DNA of 64,000 nt from Paratrimastix pyriformis (taxonomy: Eukaryota; Preaxostyla; Paratrimastigidae): contig JAPMOS010000025.1 of assembly GCA_027972325.1 (NCBI GenBank), forward strand, positions 186,001 through 250,000, written 5' to 3'. Below are positions 12,001 to 22,110 of this stretch, one piece after another. The notes below the pieces were generated by a model, which searched no databases, was not told the origin of the DNA, and worked only from the letters and a program-made list of their open reading frames with translations. Position 1 is the stretch's first letter, and each line of letters starts with the position of its first letter. The translations under genes and the position numbers were made by a program.

Positions 12001-14084
12001 GGCGGCTGTGCGTGCACCTGGCCCGCCAGCTGATGGGCGTCCGCACCGACTGCACCAAGGCCCGCACCCCGGCCAACCCTTGCCCCTCGCGCCCCTCGCG
12101 CCCCTCTTGCCCTTGCCGCTCTTGCCCCTTGCCGCTCTTGCCCCTTGCCGATCTGCATGTCATTCCGACGACGCAGCTTCTCATCCGGCACATCGACATC
12201 CCCCGCCTCGTCCCATCATCCCATCCCCCTATATCCCATCCCATCCCATGGCACGCAGATTCTCATGCGGCACATCGACATGGACGCCACCGACCCGCCG
12301 CCAGCCCTCTCGCCCCGCCGGTCCGCCCCGGCCTGCCCATCCCCACCCCCGGCCGCAGCCCCATGACCCGCACCGGCCCTGGGCACCTCACCTCCCGCTC
12401 CTCCGCGCAACCTCCCCCCTCCTCCTCCTCCCTCCCTCCTGCCCTCCTGCCCACCCCCACAGCCGCTCGGTCTCTCCCTCGGCCGCCCCGCACAGCCTCG
12501 CCGCCCCGTGGGCCGATGCTCGTGGGTGCCGTGGAGAGCCCGCCCGAGGAGGGGCTGCCCCTGCCCCTGGGCGAGGCGGGGGGCCCCGAGCAGGGCGCCC
12601 TGCCGGCTGCGCTCTTCCTGGGGCTGCTGGTCGAGGTGCACCACGGCTCGCTCTGGCCCGCCCTCGCACACGAGCGGGACGTCTGGCTCTACGAGCGGTA
12701 CATGGCCACCGGTCCGCCCGTGCCCCCATGTCCCCATGCCCCCATGTCCCCATGTCCCCATGTCCCCATGCCCCCATGCCCCCATGCCCCCATGCCCCCA
12801 TGCCCCCATCCTCGCCGTGGGCCCGTGGGGGGGGACGGGAGGGCGATGCACCTGCCGGAGGCCCAGCTGCTCACCCGTGCGGCGGGTGGCTGGGCGACTG
12901 GTGGCTGCAGGGGAGGGCCTGCCGCCCGTGATGCCCCCGGGGCCGCTGACCCTGCCCGCCCTGGCCACGCGCCAGCCCGCCGCCCGCGGGTTCTCCCTCG
13001 GGTCCGGCGGCTCCCCGCAGCCCCCGCAGCCGCAGCCGCAGCCCGCCGGCCCTCCTGCCCCCCGCCCGCGGGCCCTCGCCGTGGCGGAGCCGGAAACTCC
13101 GCCCCCCAGCGGCGCCCCGATGGGCCTCCCGGGGGCACCCGCCGATGGGGCCCTGCAAGCCGAGCCGCCGGCCCTGGGGGAGGTGGCGGGGCCCACCCAG
13201 CCCCCCGGCCCCCCCACCGCGACGGCCGGCCCGCCGCCCTCGCGGGTCTCCCAGCTGGCCCGGCTGCTGCGGGCCCTCAACCTGCCGCCCCGCCCCGGGG
13301 CCGAAGACCTCGGGCCCGCCGAGGGCGAGGCCTCCCCAGCCGGCGACCTCGCTCCCACCCAGGGGCTGCCCGCCGCCCCCGAGGAGGACCGGCCCGAGGA
13401 GGAGCCGCCCCAGTCGGCGCGCCAGGAGGGGGCCCCCGTGGGCCCCGCCGGGCAGCAGGAGCCGCCCGAGGGGGGCGGGGGCGGGGGCGAGGGCGAGGGC
13501 GTGCCCATTGAGGGAGCCGAGACGGCCCCTGCCCAGCCGGCGGACCACCCCGGGCCGCCACCGTCGGCCTCCGGGCGCCACGAGGAGGACCCGATGCTCT
13601 CATGGGTCGGCCCCGCCCCCCACCTGTCCATGCCCATCCCCATCTCGTCACTGTCCTCGTTCTGCCCGCCCAGCCCCTGCTCACCCGTTCTCTCATCGGC
13701 GCCCTCCTTTCCGCCTTGGCGTGCAGTTTGTGCGTCGGCTGGGGGAGCTTTCCAAGGCCCAGCAGCAGGCCGACCCCGCCCGGCCGGGGCTCGACGCGGG
13801 GGCCATCATCCGCGCCCTGCAGGCCGACCTGGCGGGCCGCGCCTCGAGCGGGGCCGACCCCCACGAGTGGGAGCCCCTGGCCGAGCCCAAGGAGGTGGCA
13901 GAGGCCGAGGAGCCGCCGGCACAGGGCCCGCCGCCCACCGAGGAAAGGAAGGTCCGAAAAGAGCGGTTCAATGCGCTTTTTTTTTTTGAGCCGTCCCATA
14001 ATTTTTCCGATGTGCCTCCAAAGTGCCCTTATAAGGGGCGCCGGGTTTAGTGCTTCCTCGGAACCCCTTCGGGGGTCATCCGCA

Positions 14085-14115
<31 letters not shown>

Positions 14116-15426
14116 GGCCCCTGCGCAAGGATGACCTAATGTACTTCGAGAAAGGTACTCAATTTTTTTCGCCTTCATTTTTCGGAATCCATCTCCCAGC
14201 CGGACGACAACCCCATTTCGGTGCCCCTGCCCAGCCCGCAGCCCCCGCTCGCCGCAGTCCGGCCGAGCTCCCCGCCTGCCCCCGCCCCTGCCCCCGTTGC
14301 TGCCAGCGTGCCCCCCCGGGAGGCCGAGTTCGGGGAGGAGTTCCAGGAGGGGCTGGCCCGGGCCTGCGAGGCCTTCCTGGAGATGCTCCTCCGCACCGCC
14401 CGGGGCGCCCTGGCCCGGCTCCTGCGGCGTTCCGTGCCGGGCTGGGCGGCGCCCGCCGCCGACCGTCCGCCGGAGGAGCTGCTCCCCGAGCCGATCAGCC
14501 GCGCCATCCAGGCCGAGGCCCGCCGGGCCACCCAGGTCGGCACGCGGGGGAGGGGCCGCGAGAGGAGGCTGGGGAGAGGCTGGTGGAGAGACGGGTCCAA
14601 TCGGGGTGGTGGTGGGGCCGTGCCGTGATCGGGCGGGCGTGCGGGCTCACGCACCCGTCCCTTCCCTTCTGCCCCCTGCTGCTGCTGCTCCCGGTGGTGG
14701 CCCCCCACCTCCCCCTCCTTCCCCCCCAGGAAGCAGTCGACCAGGTGGTGGCCTCGCTGCTGGCCAGCCTGGCGGCCCTCCCGCCCGAGGCCAACGAGGA
14801 GCCTCAGCGGCCCCCATCCCGCACGCCCCTGCCGCCCGCCCCCGGGGCCGCCACCCTGACCCAGGACGATGTCGGCACCCCACCCACCCACCCACCCCCC
14901 ATCCCGCGCCCACCCCGCACAGCCACGCGCGCCCGACATGCTGCGCGCTGTTTGGCTTCCTGCCTGCTCATTCGGCTGCCCGTCCATGCGTTCCTCTTGC
15001 CCTTGGGGTGCGCAGCTGCGGGCGCACCTGTGTGCCCTGATGGCCCGCTGGGGCCAGGTCGGGTCCGCGCCGAGCAGCGGGCCCCCCTGGTGGCCCGGCT
15101 GGAGGCCCTGCAAGTGTATCGTCGCGGTCCGCACCCACCCCTTGCCCCTCCTCCCTCGTGTCTCGAGGCCCCACCTGACCGCGCGCTGCCTCCTCTGCGC
15201 CCCCCCCCCCCCCCCCCCCCCCCAGGCCGCCCCGGTGCGCCAGGCGGTGGAGCCGCTGGTGGCGTTCCTTTACACGCGGGCCTGCGAGATCCTCTTCGGG
15301 GCCGCCACCCCGGCGCCCTCGCCCGCCCCCTCGCGCGCGGCCTCCCCTGCCCTGGCGGCGCCCTCGCCCTCGCCCTCGCCCGCCCCCACCACCCCCATCC
15401 CATACCCCGTGAACGCCGCCGCCTGA
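9007..15426 (+). CDS. Large Pro-rich, helical protein of unknown family; host of the U6 gene
   Basis: The start is MAEHIEDLLRLLFNPEEIK at 9007, only 48 bp from the divergent gene at 8958. Supported segments include a LASLPPKQRDKILALLLQK block, a long Pro/Ser-rich region (about 9480-10380), YRTFRALIG followed by LGWLVRQVEEIYDAL, a YGIRSLVEQ / CWDLLANVEAHR / AELFGRFL module, the FLGLLVEVHHGSLWPAL region (about 12620), another Pro/Glu-rich stretch, and C-terminal helices with FLYTRACEILFG, ending TGA at 15424-15426. The FRALIG-to-FGRFL arrangement vaguely recalls coiled-coil axonemal proteins of flagellates; that is memory, not proof. Introns use GTCCG or GTCTG-type donors, and one of them (13952-14199) contains U6 snRNA. 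Several internal exon borders are unresolved, so treating this as a single gene is an inference from continuous coding character. Confidence 0.6.
12724..12815. repeat. Minisatellite of CCCCATG(T/C) units
   Basis: An imperfect array of short units reading CCCCATGCC or CCCCATGTC. It lies in an intron that begins GTCCGC just after the YERYMAT codons of the host gene, so it is not expected to be translated. Confidence 0.8.
13993..14004 (+). promoter_or_regulatory. PSE-like snRNA promoter element
   Basis: GTCCCATAATTT lies 57 bp upstream of the U6 start. The same 12-mer lies about 50 bp upstream of U5 at 35139-35150. Two copies upstream of two unlinked snRNA genes argue for a proximal sequence element bound by a SNAPc-like factor. 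Confidence 0.65.
14029..14035 (+). promoter_or_regulatory. TATA-like box of U6
   Basis: TTATAAG lies 21 bp before the U6 start. A TATA box downstream of a PSE is what marks U6 for RNA polymerase III in other eukaryotes; U5 lacks an equivalent at the same place. Confidence 0.6.
14050..14168 (+). ncRNA. U6: U6 spliceosomal snRNA
   Basis: The sequence begins GTGCTTCCTCGG with a 5' stem-loop closed over CCCCTTCGGGGG. It then matches U6 almost base for base: AAATTGGAACGATACAGAG with the ACAGAGA box, GATTAGCATGGCCCCTGC with the AGC catalytic triad, and the internal stem-loop bases GCGCAAGGATGAC. A short 3' hairpin (GTACTTCGAGAAAGGTAC) precedes a run of T that serves as the Pol III terminator. U6 forms the spliceosome's catalytic core with U2 and pairs with the 5' splice site. 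The gene lies inside a sense-strand intron of the 9007-15426 gene, about 100 bp after the donor. All catalytic positions look intact. Confidence 0.96.
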
Positions 15427-15706
15427 TCTCGCTCCCTTCCCCCCTTCCCCACCCCACCCCCACCCTATTTGCGCCATCTTGGTCGGTGGCATTGGCGTCC
15501 AGGTGGGGCGCCTCCTCAAGAACGCGTTGGCTGGCTCCCAGTCAGGAGCGGGCCAAGAGGGGGCGGGGGGCGAGGTTCCGAGTGGTTCATCTACAGCGGC
15601 GCGTGTATTTGCGGCACGCCCCTTCCACCCCTCGGCCCCTTCCCTCCCAGCGCAGCAGTAAACAGCCATGACAACGACAGCGCAGCGCAACAGCCGGGGG
15701 GCGCGG
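15427..15706. other. Convergent intergenic spacer, 280 bp
   Basis: Tail-to-tail spacer between the large plus-strand gene and PSMD3. It is C-rich at the left. No RNA gene or further coding exon is apparent. Confidence 0.4.
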
Positions 15707-18090
15707 TCACATGGGCTCGTCCATGTCGCCGTCGAAGTCGTCCAGGTGGGCCACCTCCTGCTCGAGCTCCTCGCGCTCCTTGCGGGCCTGCTCGTCCTCC
15801 TCGTCCCGGTCGCGGACCCCCAGGTAGCGCAGAGACTGCAGCCGGGGAGGGACGGAGGGCGGTGCGAATGAGCAAACAAGGGGGCTTTGACACACCCGGG
15901 ACCCGCCACCGCCACCACGACCTGGGGCAAGCCACCGGGGACAGGCGGCGGACGGACCTTGAGGAGGTCGGTGCGGGCCTCGATGCACTGGGTGATGCGC
16001 TTGTGCATCATCTGCTCGGGGGCGAAGGTCTGGTAGAGGTCCTCCTGGGGCAGCGCGTGCAGGAAGCCCGTCTCGTGGTTGATGGTCGCCTGCACGACGC
16101 CCTCGCGGATGGCCTGCGATGCCCCCCGAGGAGAAGGCAGACAGACCATTAGCGGGGAAGGCAGCGGGGGAAGGCAGCGGGGAAGGCAAAGAAAGCGGGG
16201 GGGGAAGGCAGCGGGGGAAGGCAGCGGGGAAGGCAGCGGGGAAGGCAGCGGGGAAGGCAGCGGGGAAGGCAGCGGGGAAGGCAGCGGGGCAGCGCAGCGG
16301 GGACAGGGGCGGGGGCTGGCTCGGGGGTGCAGGCCGCCACGTGCAGATGCTCGAGTAGGCAGGCCCGTGTTGAGCACGTTGTGGCGCAACCTGCAAGGGA
16401 CGGGAGTTGTGAGTATGCTGCGGGTGTGGATGGACGATGGCAGACCTGATGACGAGGTTGAGGACCTCGTCGTGCTCGAAAGCCTTCTCGTAGTCGTCCA
16501 TGACCCGCTTGAAGGAGGCCAGGCGTCCCTCGCGGACAGCCTGGAGGACGACAAAAGAACCGGTGAGAGATGCCGCCGAGGGATGGCCCCCATCCAACCC
16601 AACCCAAACCGAGGGCGGGCAGACCCGAGCCAGCTCGAAGTAGGGCTTGAGACCCTTCTGCCGGAAGACCTGACGCTGGGGGATGTCGCCAAGCAGGAGC
16701 TCCACAAGGCAGAGCAGTTTGTGGGTCTGCAAACGGTCCGATGCGAGTGGGAAACGTGACGGTGAGGATGAGGATCGGGGGGGATGGTGGAATTCCCGAG
16801 CAGGGAGGGCGAATCGCGGACCGCCAGCCGGAACCCCCGAGCCGAAACGGGCGACTTGTTCAGGGCCAGCTGGAGGGAGGTGGAGGCGTGCTGGTAATCG
16901 GACTGCAGGGCAAACAGGCGGCCTGACCGACAGGGGGGGGGGGGGATATTTTAAGATGAGTGAAGCAGCCGACCTCCGCGGGGAAGGAACAGACCCAGAT
17001 AGTAGAGGTGGCGAGCCTGCTGGGCGGGGGGGGCCGAGGCGGGGAAGTGGGTCTTCTCGGCGAAGATGATGGCGTCCCTGTTCTGATTGTCCAGCATCCA
17101 CGACCGGAGCAGGATGTTGATCAGCGTGACCTGGCCGAGCTCGTCCCGGTGCAGGCAGGCAACCCGATAGGCATCCAGGAAAAGCCTGCACAACCCCGGG
17201 AGGACGATGCGCGCAGATCCCAGACCGTGAGACGGTTGGGGTGCACGGGCGGGGTGGGGGCGGGGGAGGAGGCCAACAGACGGCCGGTTGGCAGAGAGCG
17301 AGCCAATGAGCTCGAAAATGCGAGAAAGGAAGAAGTAGGCCTGAGCTTGAACCTCCAAAAGGTCATGCCGCTTATTCACAGGAAGACGCCCGATCTTGGC
17401 AATGAGGTCGGAGATCACTTCGTGCGCCTGGAAATTATGAGCTCTCGAGATGCCGATCAATGAAACCAGAAAAAGACCTTGGGGTACTCCTTGAGGTCCA
17501 TGAGGAAAACACCGGAGAGGAGGGAGAGGTAGCTTTCCAGTTCGATGCCCCGGGTGATCTTGGGGGGCGACACCGGCGGGGGCTTGGGGGCCTCCTTTTT
17601 CTCTTCTTCGACCTTCTCCTTCTTCTCTTCGGGTTCCTCCCTCTTGCCGCCCTTCCGTTGTTTTTGTTCTTCAGCCTTCTTCCTGGCTTCCTCTGCCTCA
17701 CGAGCAGCCTTGGCGGCACGCTCCTGCTCCTCCTTGAGTTTCTCCTCGCGTTCTTTCTGTTCCTTTTCGAGACGTTCCCGCTCGGCCTCAGCGCGAGCGA
17801 GCTCAGCCTGCAAGAAAAGCGAGATGGATGTGTCTCCCTCGGAGAAAAGGGTAGCAGACATCCCAAGAGAGCGCAGTCACCAAAGTTTCGCGAATGTCAT
17901 GTTTCAGGACCTTCGAGATATAGGTTCCAAGTTGTTGCTTGGTACTGGTTCGCCGATAAACAGGAATTCGACGAATGAGGCGACTCAAAGGGGTTGTCTC
18001 GATGTCTGCGAGAGTGTGTACAACAGGCCCATCCTTCTTCTCGGCAGGCGTGGGCACTGGCGTGGGTGCGGGCGTAGTTTTCGACTCCAT
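15707..18090 (-). CDS. PSMD3: 26S proteasome lid subunit RPN3/PSMD3
   Basis: Start at 18090 (MESKTTPAP), stop at 15707-15709. Exons include 17881-18090, 17478-17817, 17282-17427 and one starting at 17185, with further exons to the stop. RPN3 is a PCI-domain scaffold of the proteasome lid. Family matches include SKVLKHDIRETL, SYLSLLSGVFLMD, the helical-repeat blocks, ARHLYYLG, LLCLVELLLGDIP, VRLRHNV-like RLRHNVLNTG, and the C-terminal VVQATINHETGFL with an acidic tail. A Lys/Glu-rich coiled-coil insertion of roughly 85 residues follows exon 1, longer than in typical RPN3. The winged-helix part of the PCI domain expected between RLRHNV and AIREGV is not found; a 12-bp tandem array sits there (16146-16300). 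The first donor is GTGACT, an exception to the GTC rule in this window. Confidence 0.92.
16146..16300. repeat. 12-bp tandem repeat inside PSMD3
   Basis: About a dozen copies of GGGGAAGGCAGC with minor variants. It lies where an exon for the RPN3 PCI winged helix should be. Assembly collapse and true intron expansion are both possible. Confidence 0.85.
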
Positions 18091-18240
18091 TCAGCAAGAG
18101 ATCAGCGAAGCAATGGACGCAGTGTCGTTCACCGAGGCGTGATATACTCAGGCCTGAAGGAAATGGTTTGGCTGCTCTCTCTCCGACAGGACTCATGACC
18201 CGTTCTAATTTTTCATTTTTATTTTTTATGTTCTTTTCAG

Positions 18241-18862
18241 TCGCTCCTCAATCTTTGCGATACGCTCGTGACGCTTCCCTATCGTCACTTGTACCGGTGC
18301 CCCAATATGCGCCTGCGGATCTCGGCCTCCCGCCCGAACCCCATGTTGATTTTTGCGGTCGCCGTTGTGTCGATCTATTTGATTCTTGCCGGCATTGTGT
18401 ACGATATCATCATTGAGCCCCCTTCGGTCGGAAGCACTCAGGTCCGCCGTTTGGTTGCTATTCGGATCCCCTGATTTCTTCTTTTTCGTGCAGGATCCGA
18501 CCACTAAGGCCGTGGGACCTGTCAGTGTTATGAAATACCGTATCAATGGACAGTATATCATTGAGGGTCTCTCTGCTGGTTTCTTTTACATTCTGGGTGG
18601 TCTGTTAGAACACTCAAAGAGTGCTGATTTCACCTGTCTCCCCACGGCACAGGTGCCGCCTTCATCATGATGGAGAAAGGCACGCCCATCTGGCTCTCCT
18701 CGGGTTTGGTGGCATTCCTGTTCGCCTCCTCTTTCACCCTTGTTTTCTTCCGGCTGGTCTGTTGGACACCCTGTGCCCGCTTGGCTCCCGTGGAGTTTGT
18801 TTCTTGCTCTCACACGGGTCTCCTCTCCCCGAGCGCAGAAGATCCCCGGGTATCTCCACTGA
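18241..18862 (+). CDS. OSTC: Oligosaccharyltransferase complex subunit OSTC (OST3/6-associated), first codons unresolved
   Basis: Exons 18241-18441, 18494-18599, 18653-18756 and 18839-18862 join in phase and end at TGA 18860-18862. OSTC is an ER membrane subunit that links OST to the translocon for co-translational N-glycosylation. Matches are YRCPNMRL, a first membrane helix around LIFAVAVVSIYLILAG, the signature IYDIIIEPPSVGS (here VYDIIIEPPSVGS), YRINGQYIIEGL with the second helix, a third helix around WLSSGLVAFLFASSF, and the C-terminal KIPGYLH (human KLPGYLMG). About 144 codons are accounted for. The initiator ATG must lie in a small upstream exon between about 18100 and 18230 that I could not place. 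All three internal introns begin GTCCGC or GTCTGT. Confidence 0.92.
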
Positions 18863-19139
18863 GGGCCCCGGTGTCGCCGGATCATCTTCCTCCCCGCATC
18901 GGGTGGTTCTCTCCACCACCCTCGCGGCCTACATCCGGCGCTCTGTGAAAACCTCGTCCCCTCCTGAATCGCCTCCTCTCCACCCCCTCCGCCTCTCCGT
19001 TCCTGTTCGGTCTCCCCCAACGATTGTTGTACATCGTCCGTGCCCCGTAGCGGCCGTGTTTCTTGCCAAAAAAAAGCATGAAGCCGCACCACCAGCGAGG
19101 GGCGGCGAGGAACAGAGGGGCGCCCCACAGCCACCTCGC

Positions 19140-20324
19140 CTAGAGGCTGGTGAGGTCGATGAGGACGAGGGTGACGTTGTCATCGGAGGACATCGATTTG
19201 GTGACCATTTTGCTGGCCACCGTCCTGATGTCCCCGCCCGCCGCGACAAGCTCGTCCTTGATGAACCGGGCGGCGTCCTGCGGTGGTGCGGATGTGGGTA
19301 TGCAGAGGAGGACGCGAGAGCGGCAGACCTCGTTGGAGAAGCAGTCCCACACACCGTCGCAGGCCAGGATGAGCGTGCTGCTCCATGGCTGCGCATGGGG
19401 GCCACACAGCGACGCGGGCGAAGGGGACGCGGGCAGCGGGGTGGGCACAGCCACCGAAGCGGCGGCGGCGGCGGCGGCGCCCACCACGGGGTGTCCCACA
19501 GGGGGCGGGCTGGGGCTGGAAGAGGAAGGCGACTCGTCGGGGGCCGCGGCCCGCCGGCTGCGACCTTTGCGCGGGGCTGGTAAGACAGCGGGCTTTTCCG
19601 GGGACAGCGCCACCACGGCCTCCGTGGGCGGGTGACGAAGGTTGTGCCGGAGCGGACCCACGGCCGAGGAGGTTCCCCGGCGGCGGATGGTCACAGTCGC
19701 GGACTCGGATGCGGCGGACGTCGGGCCCGTCTCCTCGGCAGGCTGGGAGTCGTCATCGATGACTTCGGTCTTGGTGCGCGCCAGAGAGGCGCCGCCCTCA
19801 CCGGCGGGCTGCGGCGAGTCGTCGTCGTCGATGATTTGGGTTCCCGTGCGGGGAAGGGGCGGTGGTGCGGCGGGCTCGCCGCTTGGGGTGATCTGGGTGG
19901 CACCGCGGGCAAGGGCCTGCGGTGTGGCGGGAGCGGCATCCGTGGGGGTTGGTACAGCGGTGTCAGTCTCGGTGGTGGCCAAGGCGCTTGCTGACTCGGC
20001 GGCCGTAGCCGCCGGCGGAGAGGGGGCGGGGACGGGGAAGACCGGCGGCGGGATCTGGAAATCCTTGGGCGTGTCCACCGGAAGGACCAAAGCCAGCCGC
20101 TTCAGAGTCTCGATGTGGTGGGCGCTCAACTCGGGCTCGTGGGACACGTAAGGCTTCAGGAAGCCATCCCCAAGGGCCCGAGCCGTCGCCAGGATGCCAT
20201 TGACACGATAGACACCGGCAAAGAGAACAGATCCGCCCAAGGCACCGATTCGAGCCCGCTCGGCCTGGGATTCGGGCTTGTGATCCGTCGTTCCGAAGAG
20301 GGCCTCACCTGGCGAGTGGCGAGG

Positions 20325-20356
<32 letters not shown>

Positions 20357-21184
20357 AGGTCAAACATACATACCAACAAAAGAACGGAACGGAGAACGGG
20401 GCTGGTGCTGGTGCTGGGGCTGGGGCTGGGGCTGGGGCGTACACGTCTGCCACTAATTCGGCTGTGCCCCCCACCATAGAGATATCGCCATCATCAAAAC
20501 GGACCATCGTGACAAATGACAGCCCGAGAGTCGCCGGCATGTGCCAAAAAGAGGTGACCCTGGCTCATCAGCGCCACAACAGCCGTGGTGCCACAATCAG
20601 GCTTCCGCCGGAACCGGCGAACCAGCCGATTGTGAATCTCCACCATCCCGGCGCGCAGGCGGTCGATCACATCGCCCAAGCCCATGGTCGAGCTCCGGTC
20701 TTCTTCAGTGAAACTGGTTGGGAGGGGCCTGTGACGGGCCGGAGGAAAAAGAGAACGGCCCAGACCTCCGGGAGAGACAGTCCACAAAATTTTGTGCAGC
20801 AAACTTCGCATACAGATCACCACCATGGCCATCAAAAACACCAAAAACGTGACCCTTTCCCGAGGTCCCGAGATCCAGTGGGGAGCAGACGTGCCCATCC
20901 TCCATGGAATCCCGCCGACCAATGGTTGAATAACAGAGCCACCGAGGCCCATCACCATCAAGATTCTCAACTTTTTCAATCGGGAAGTCAAAACCGCCCA
21001 GAGAATCAGCGTCAGAAAACGTCAGCTCACCAACTTCAGATTCCTCCTCATCCTCTTCCGTTTGCGGATTGATCCGTGAACGCGTCTTGCCGCGTCTCAG
21101 TTTGGGTTGCATGAAGAAGAGTTCTTCTGGATCTTCGGATTCTTCAGAACGGGCTTTCTTGGCTGGGATTCTCTTTTTTGGCAT
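19140..21184 (-). CDS. PP2C-family (PPM) Ser/Thr phosphatase with low-complexity insertion
   Basis: The start is MPKKRIPAKKARSEESEDPE at 21184, a basic/acidic N-terminus. Metal-dependent PP2C motifs follow in order: the RRDSMEDGH block, VFDGHGG, CGTTAVVAL, LAHAGDSRAV, a VYRVNGILATARALGD motif, ACDGVWD and SSDDNVTLVLI, ending at 19140. All acidic residues that bind Mg/Mn ions are present, so the enzyme should be active. Between the ARALGD region and ACDGVWD is a Pro/Ala/Thr-rich insertion of about 190 residues, lacking in typical PP2Cs. The roughly 210-bp intron near 20330 (donor GTCCGT) carries a long G homopolymer and GGGGCTG repeats. Targets cannot be inferred. Confidence 0.9.
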
Positions 21185-21616
21185 AAATCACCGGCTTCTG
21201 AACCGATCTTCTGAACCCCGGCTGCTGTACCGATCTTAAATTTATCCCAAGTGCAGGTTCGCCGGCTCAGGGCCCTTCGCCCTCGCCGAGGAGGCCAGCC
21301 GCCCGGAGATTCTCCCTGGCGACCTGAAGGGTTTCGAGCCACACGGGTGCGGCCCATTCTAGGCCTCAGGGTGCGACCTTGGCCCACACGAGGGCCAGAG
21401 GGTCATCCCCCCCTCCCCCTCCCGTCACCTCCCGTTGCCCCCCCCCCCCCGTCCCAACATCTCTCCCACCGAACAATCGGGTGACTCTGCCGTCACGCAA
21501 CCCACCACGGGGAGGCGGGGTTGCGGAGGTGACGACCTAAAAGAGAAACCAACATTCAATTGTCCGGAGCAACAGCGAGTAGCTCGAAAAAGAGAAAGTC
21601 CAATCAAGTGGCGCCC
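21185..21616. other. Intergenic stretch, 432 bp
   Basis: Lies between the PP2C start and the ZNF706-like stop, both minus strand. It holds a C-rich tract at 21410-21460. No coding exon or RNA gene can be supported. Confidence 0.4.
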
Positions 21617-21998
21617 TTACTGCTGTGCAAACTCGGCGGGGACGGTCTCCTTCGGATGCCGAGCCTGGTAGTGAGGAGCAACTTGGGAGGCGTGAGAGAG
21701 AGGAGCCTTCGAGAAGTGTGACGTGGAGGACAAGAATGAGGTTGTAATCAGACCATGCAAATCGGGCAAGTAACACGAGCGCAGTTCGCACGTTCGGCAA
21801 GTTGAGACTTGCCGCCCTTCACTATGGGTGTTGAAATGCAGGGTGAGGGACGAGATATGATGATATGTGGAAGAGCGGACGGGCAGCTTGGCGCTCCTGA
21901 TTCTTCCGCTGATTCTCAATCTTTTGCTTGCCACGAGACTATGTCCAAATCAAAGGTGGCGGTCAGGAAGTGTTTGAGAGCCAGGGTCGCCGGACCAT
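21617..21998 (-). CDS. ZNF706: ZNF706-like small C2H2 zinc-finger protein
   Basis: Four exons: a first coding exon consisting only of ATG (21996-21998), then 21881-21938, 21754-21821 and 21617-21706, giving 72 residues (human ZNF706 has 76). The N-terminus SRGKQKIENQRKNQERQAA is the basic 4F5-like segment of the family. It is followed by KGGKSQLAERA and one zinc finger, TCPICM...HYQARH, ending HPKETVPAEFAQQ. Introns are 47-59 bp with donors GTCCGG, GTCCGC and GTCTGA. The gene is divergent from importin-11, with 112 bp between start codons. Length, motif order and termini all agree with the family. Confidence 0.92.
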
Positions 21999-22110
21999 CT
22001 CGAAGTGAGTTCCACCGGTGTGGTGGAGGCTATCTTTTCTTGGTCCGTTTTTTTCCCCTTCTCGTTGTTGTTCAAGTCTCGTGGCGCACAGCTCTAATAG
22101 GGAGGTTCCC

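Larger units (their letters stand above)
13952..14199 (+). other. Intron hosting the U6 snRNA gene
   Basis: The upstream exon ends in EERK codons followed by GTCCGAAAAG. The next exon resumes after CTCCCAG at 14199 with PDDNPISVPLP in the same frame. The U6 gene, its upstream element and TATA-like box all lie within these 248 bp, on the same strand as the host. Confidence 0.8.

Noticed and set aside
12724-12815. Regular repeats considered as a CRISPR-like array
   Set aside because: Units are 8-9 bp with no unique spacers. This is a simple minisatellite in a eukaryotic intron.
10725-13511. Single open frame of more than 900 codons on the plus strand
   Set aside because: Part of it overlaps real exons, but it also runs through GTC...AG introns and a minisatellite. 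In this GC-rich DNA stop codons are rare, so frame length alone is not evidence.
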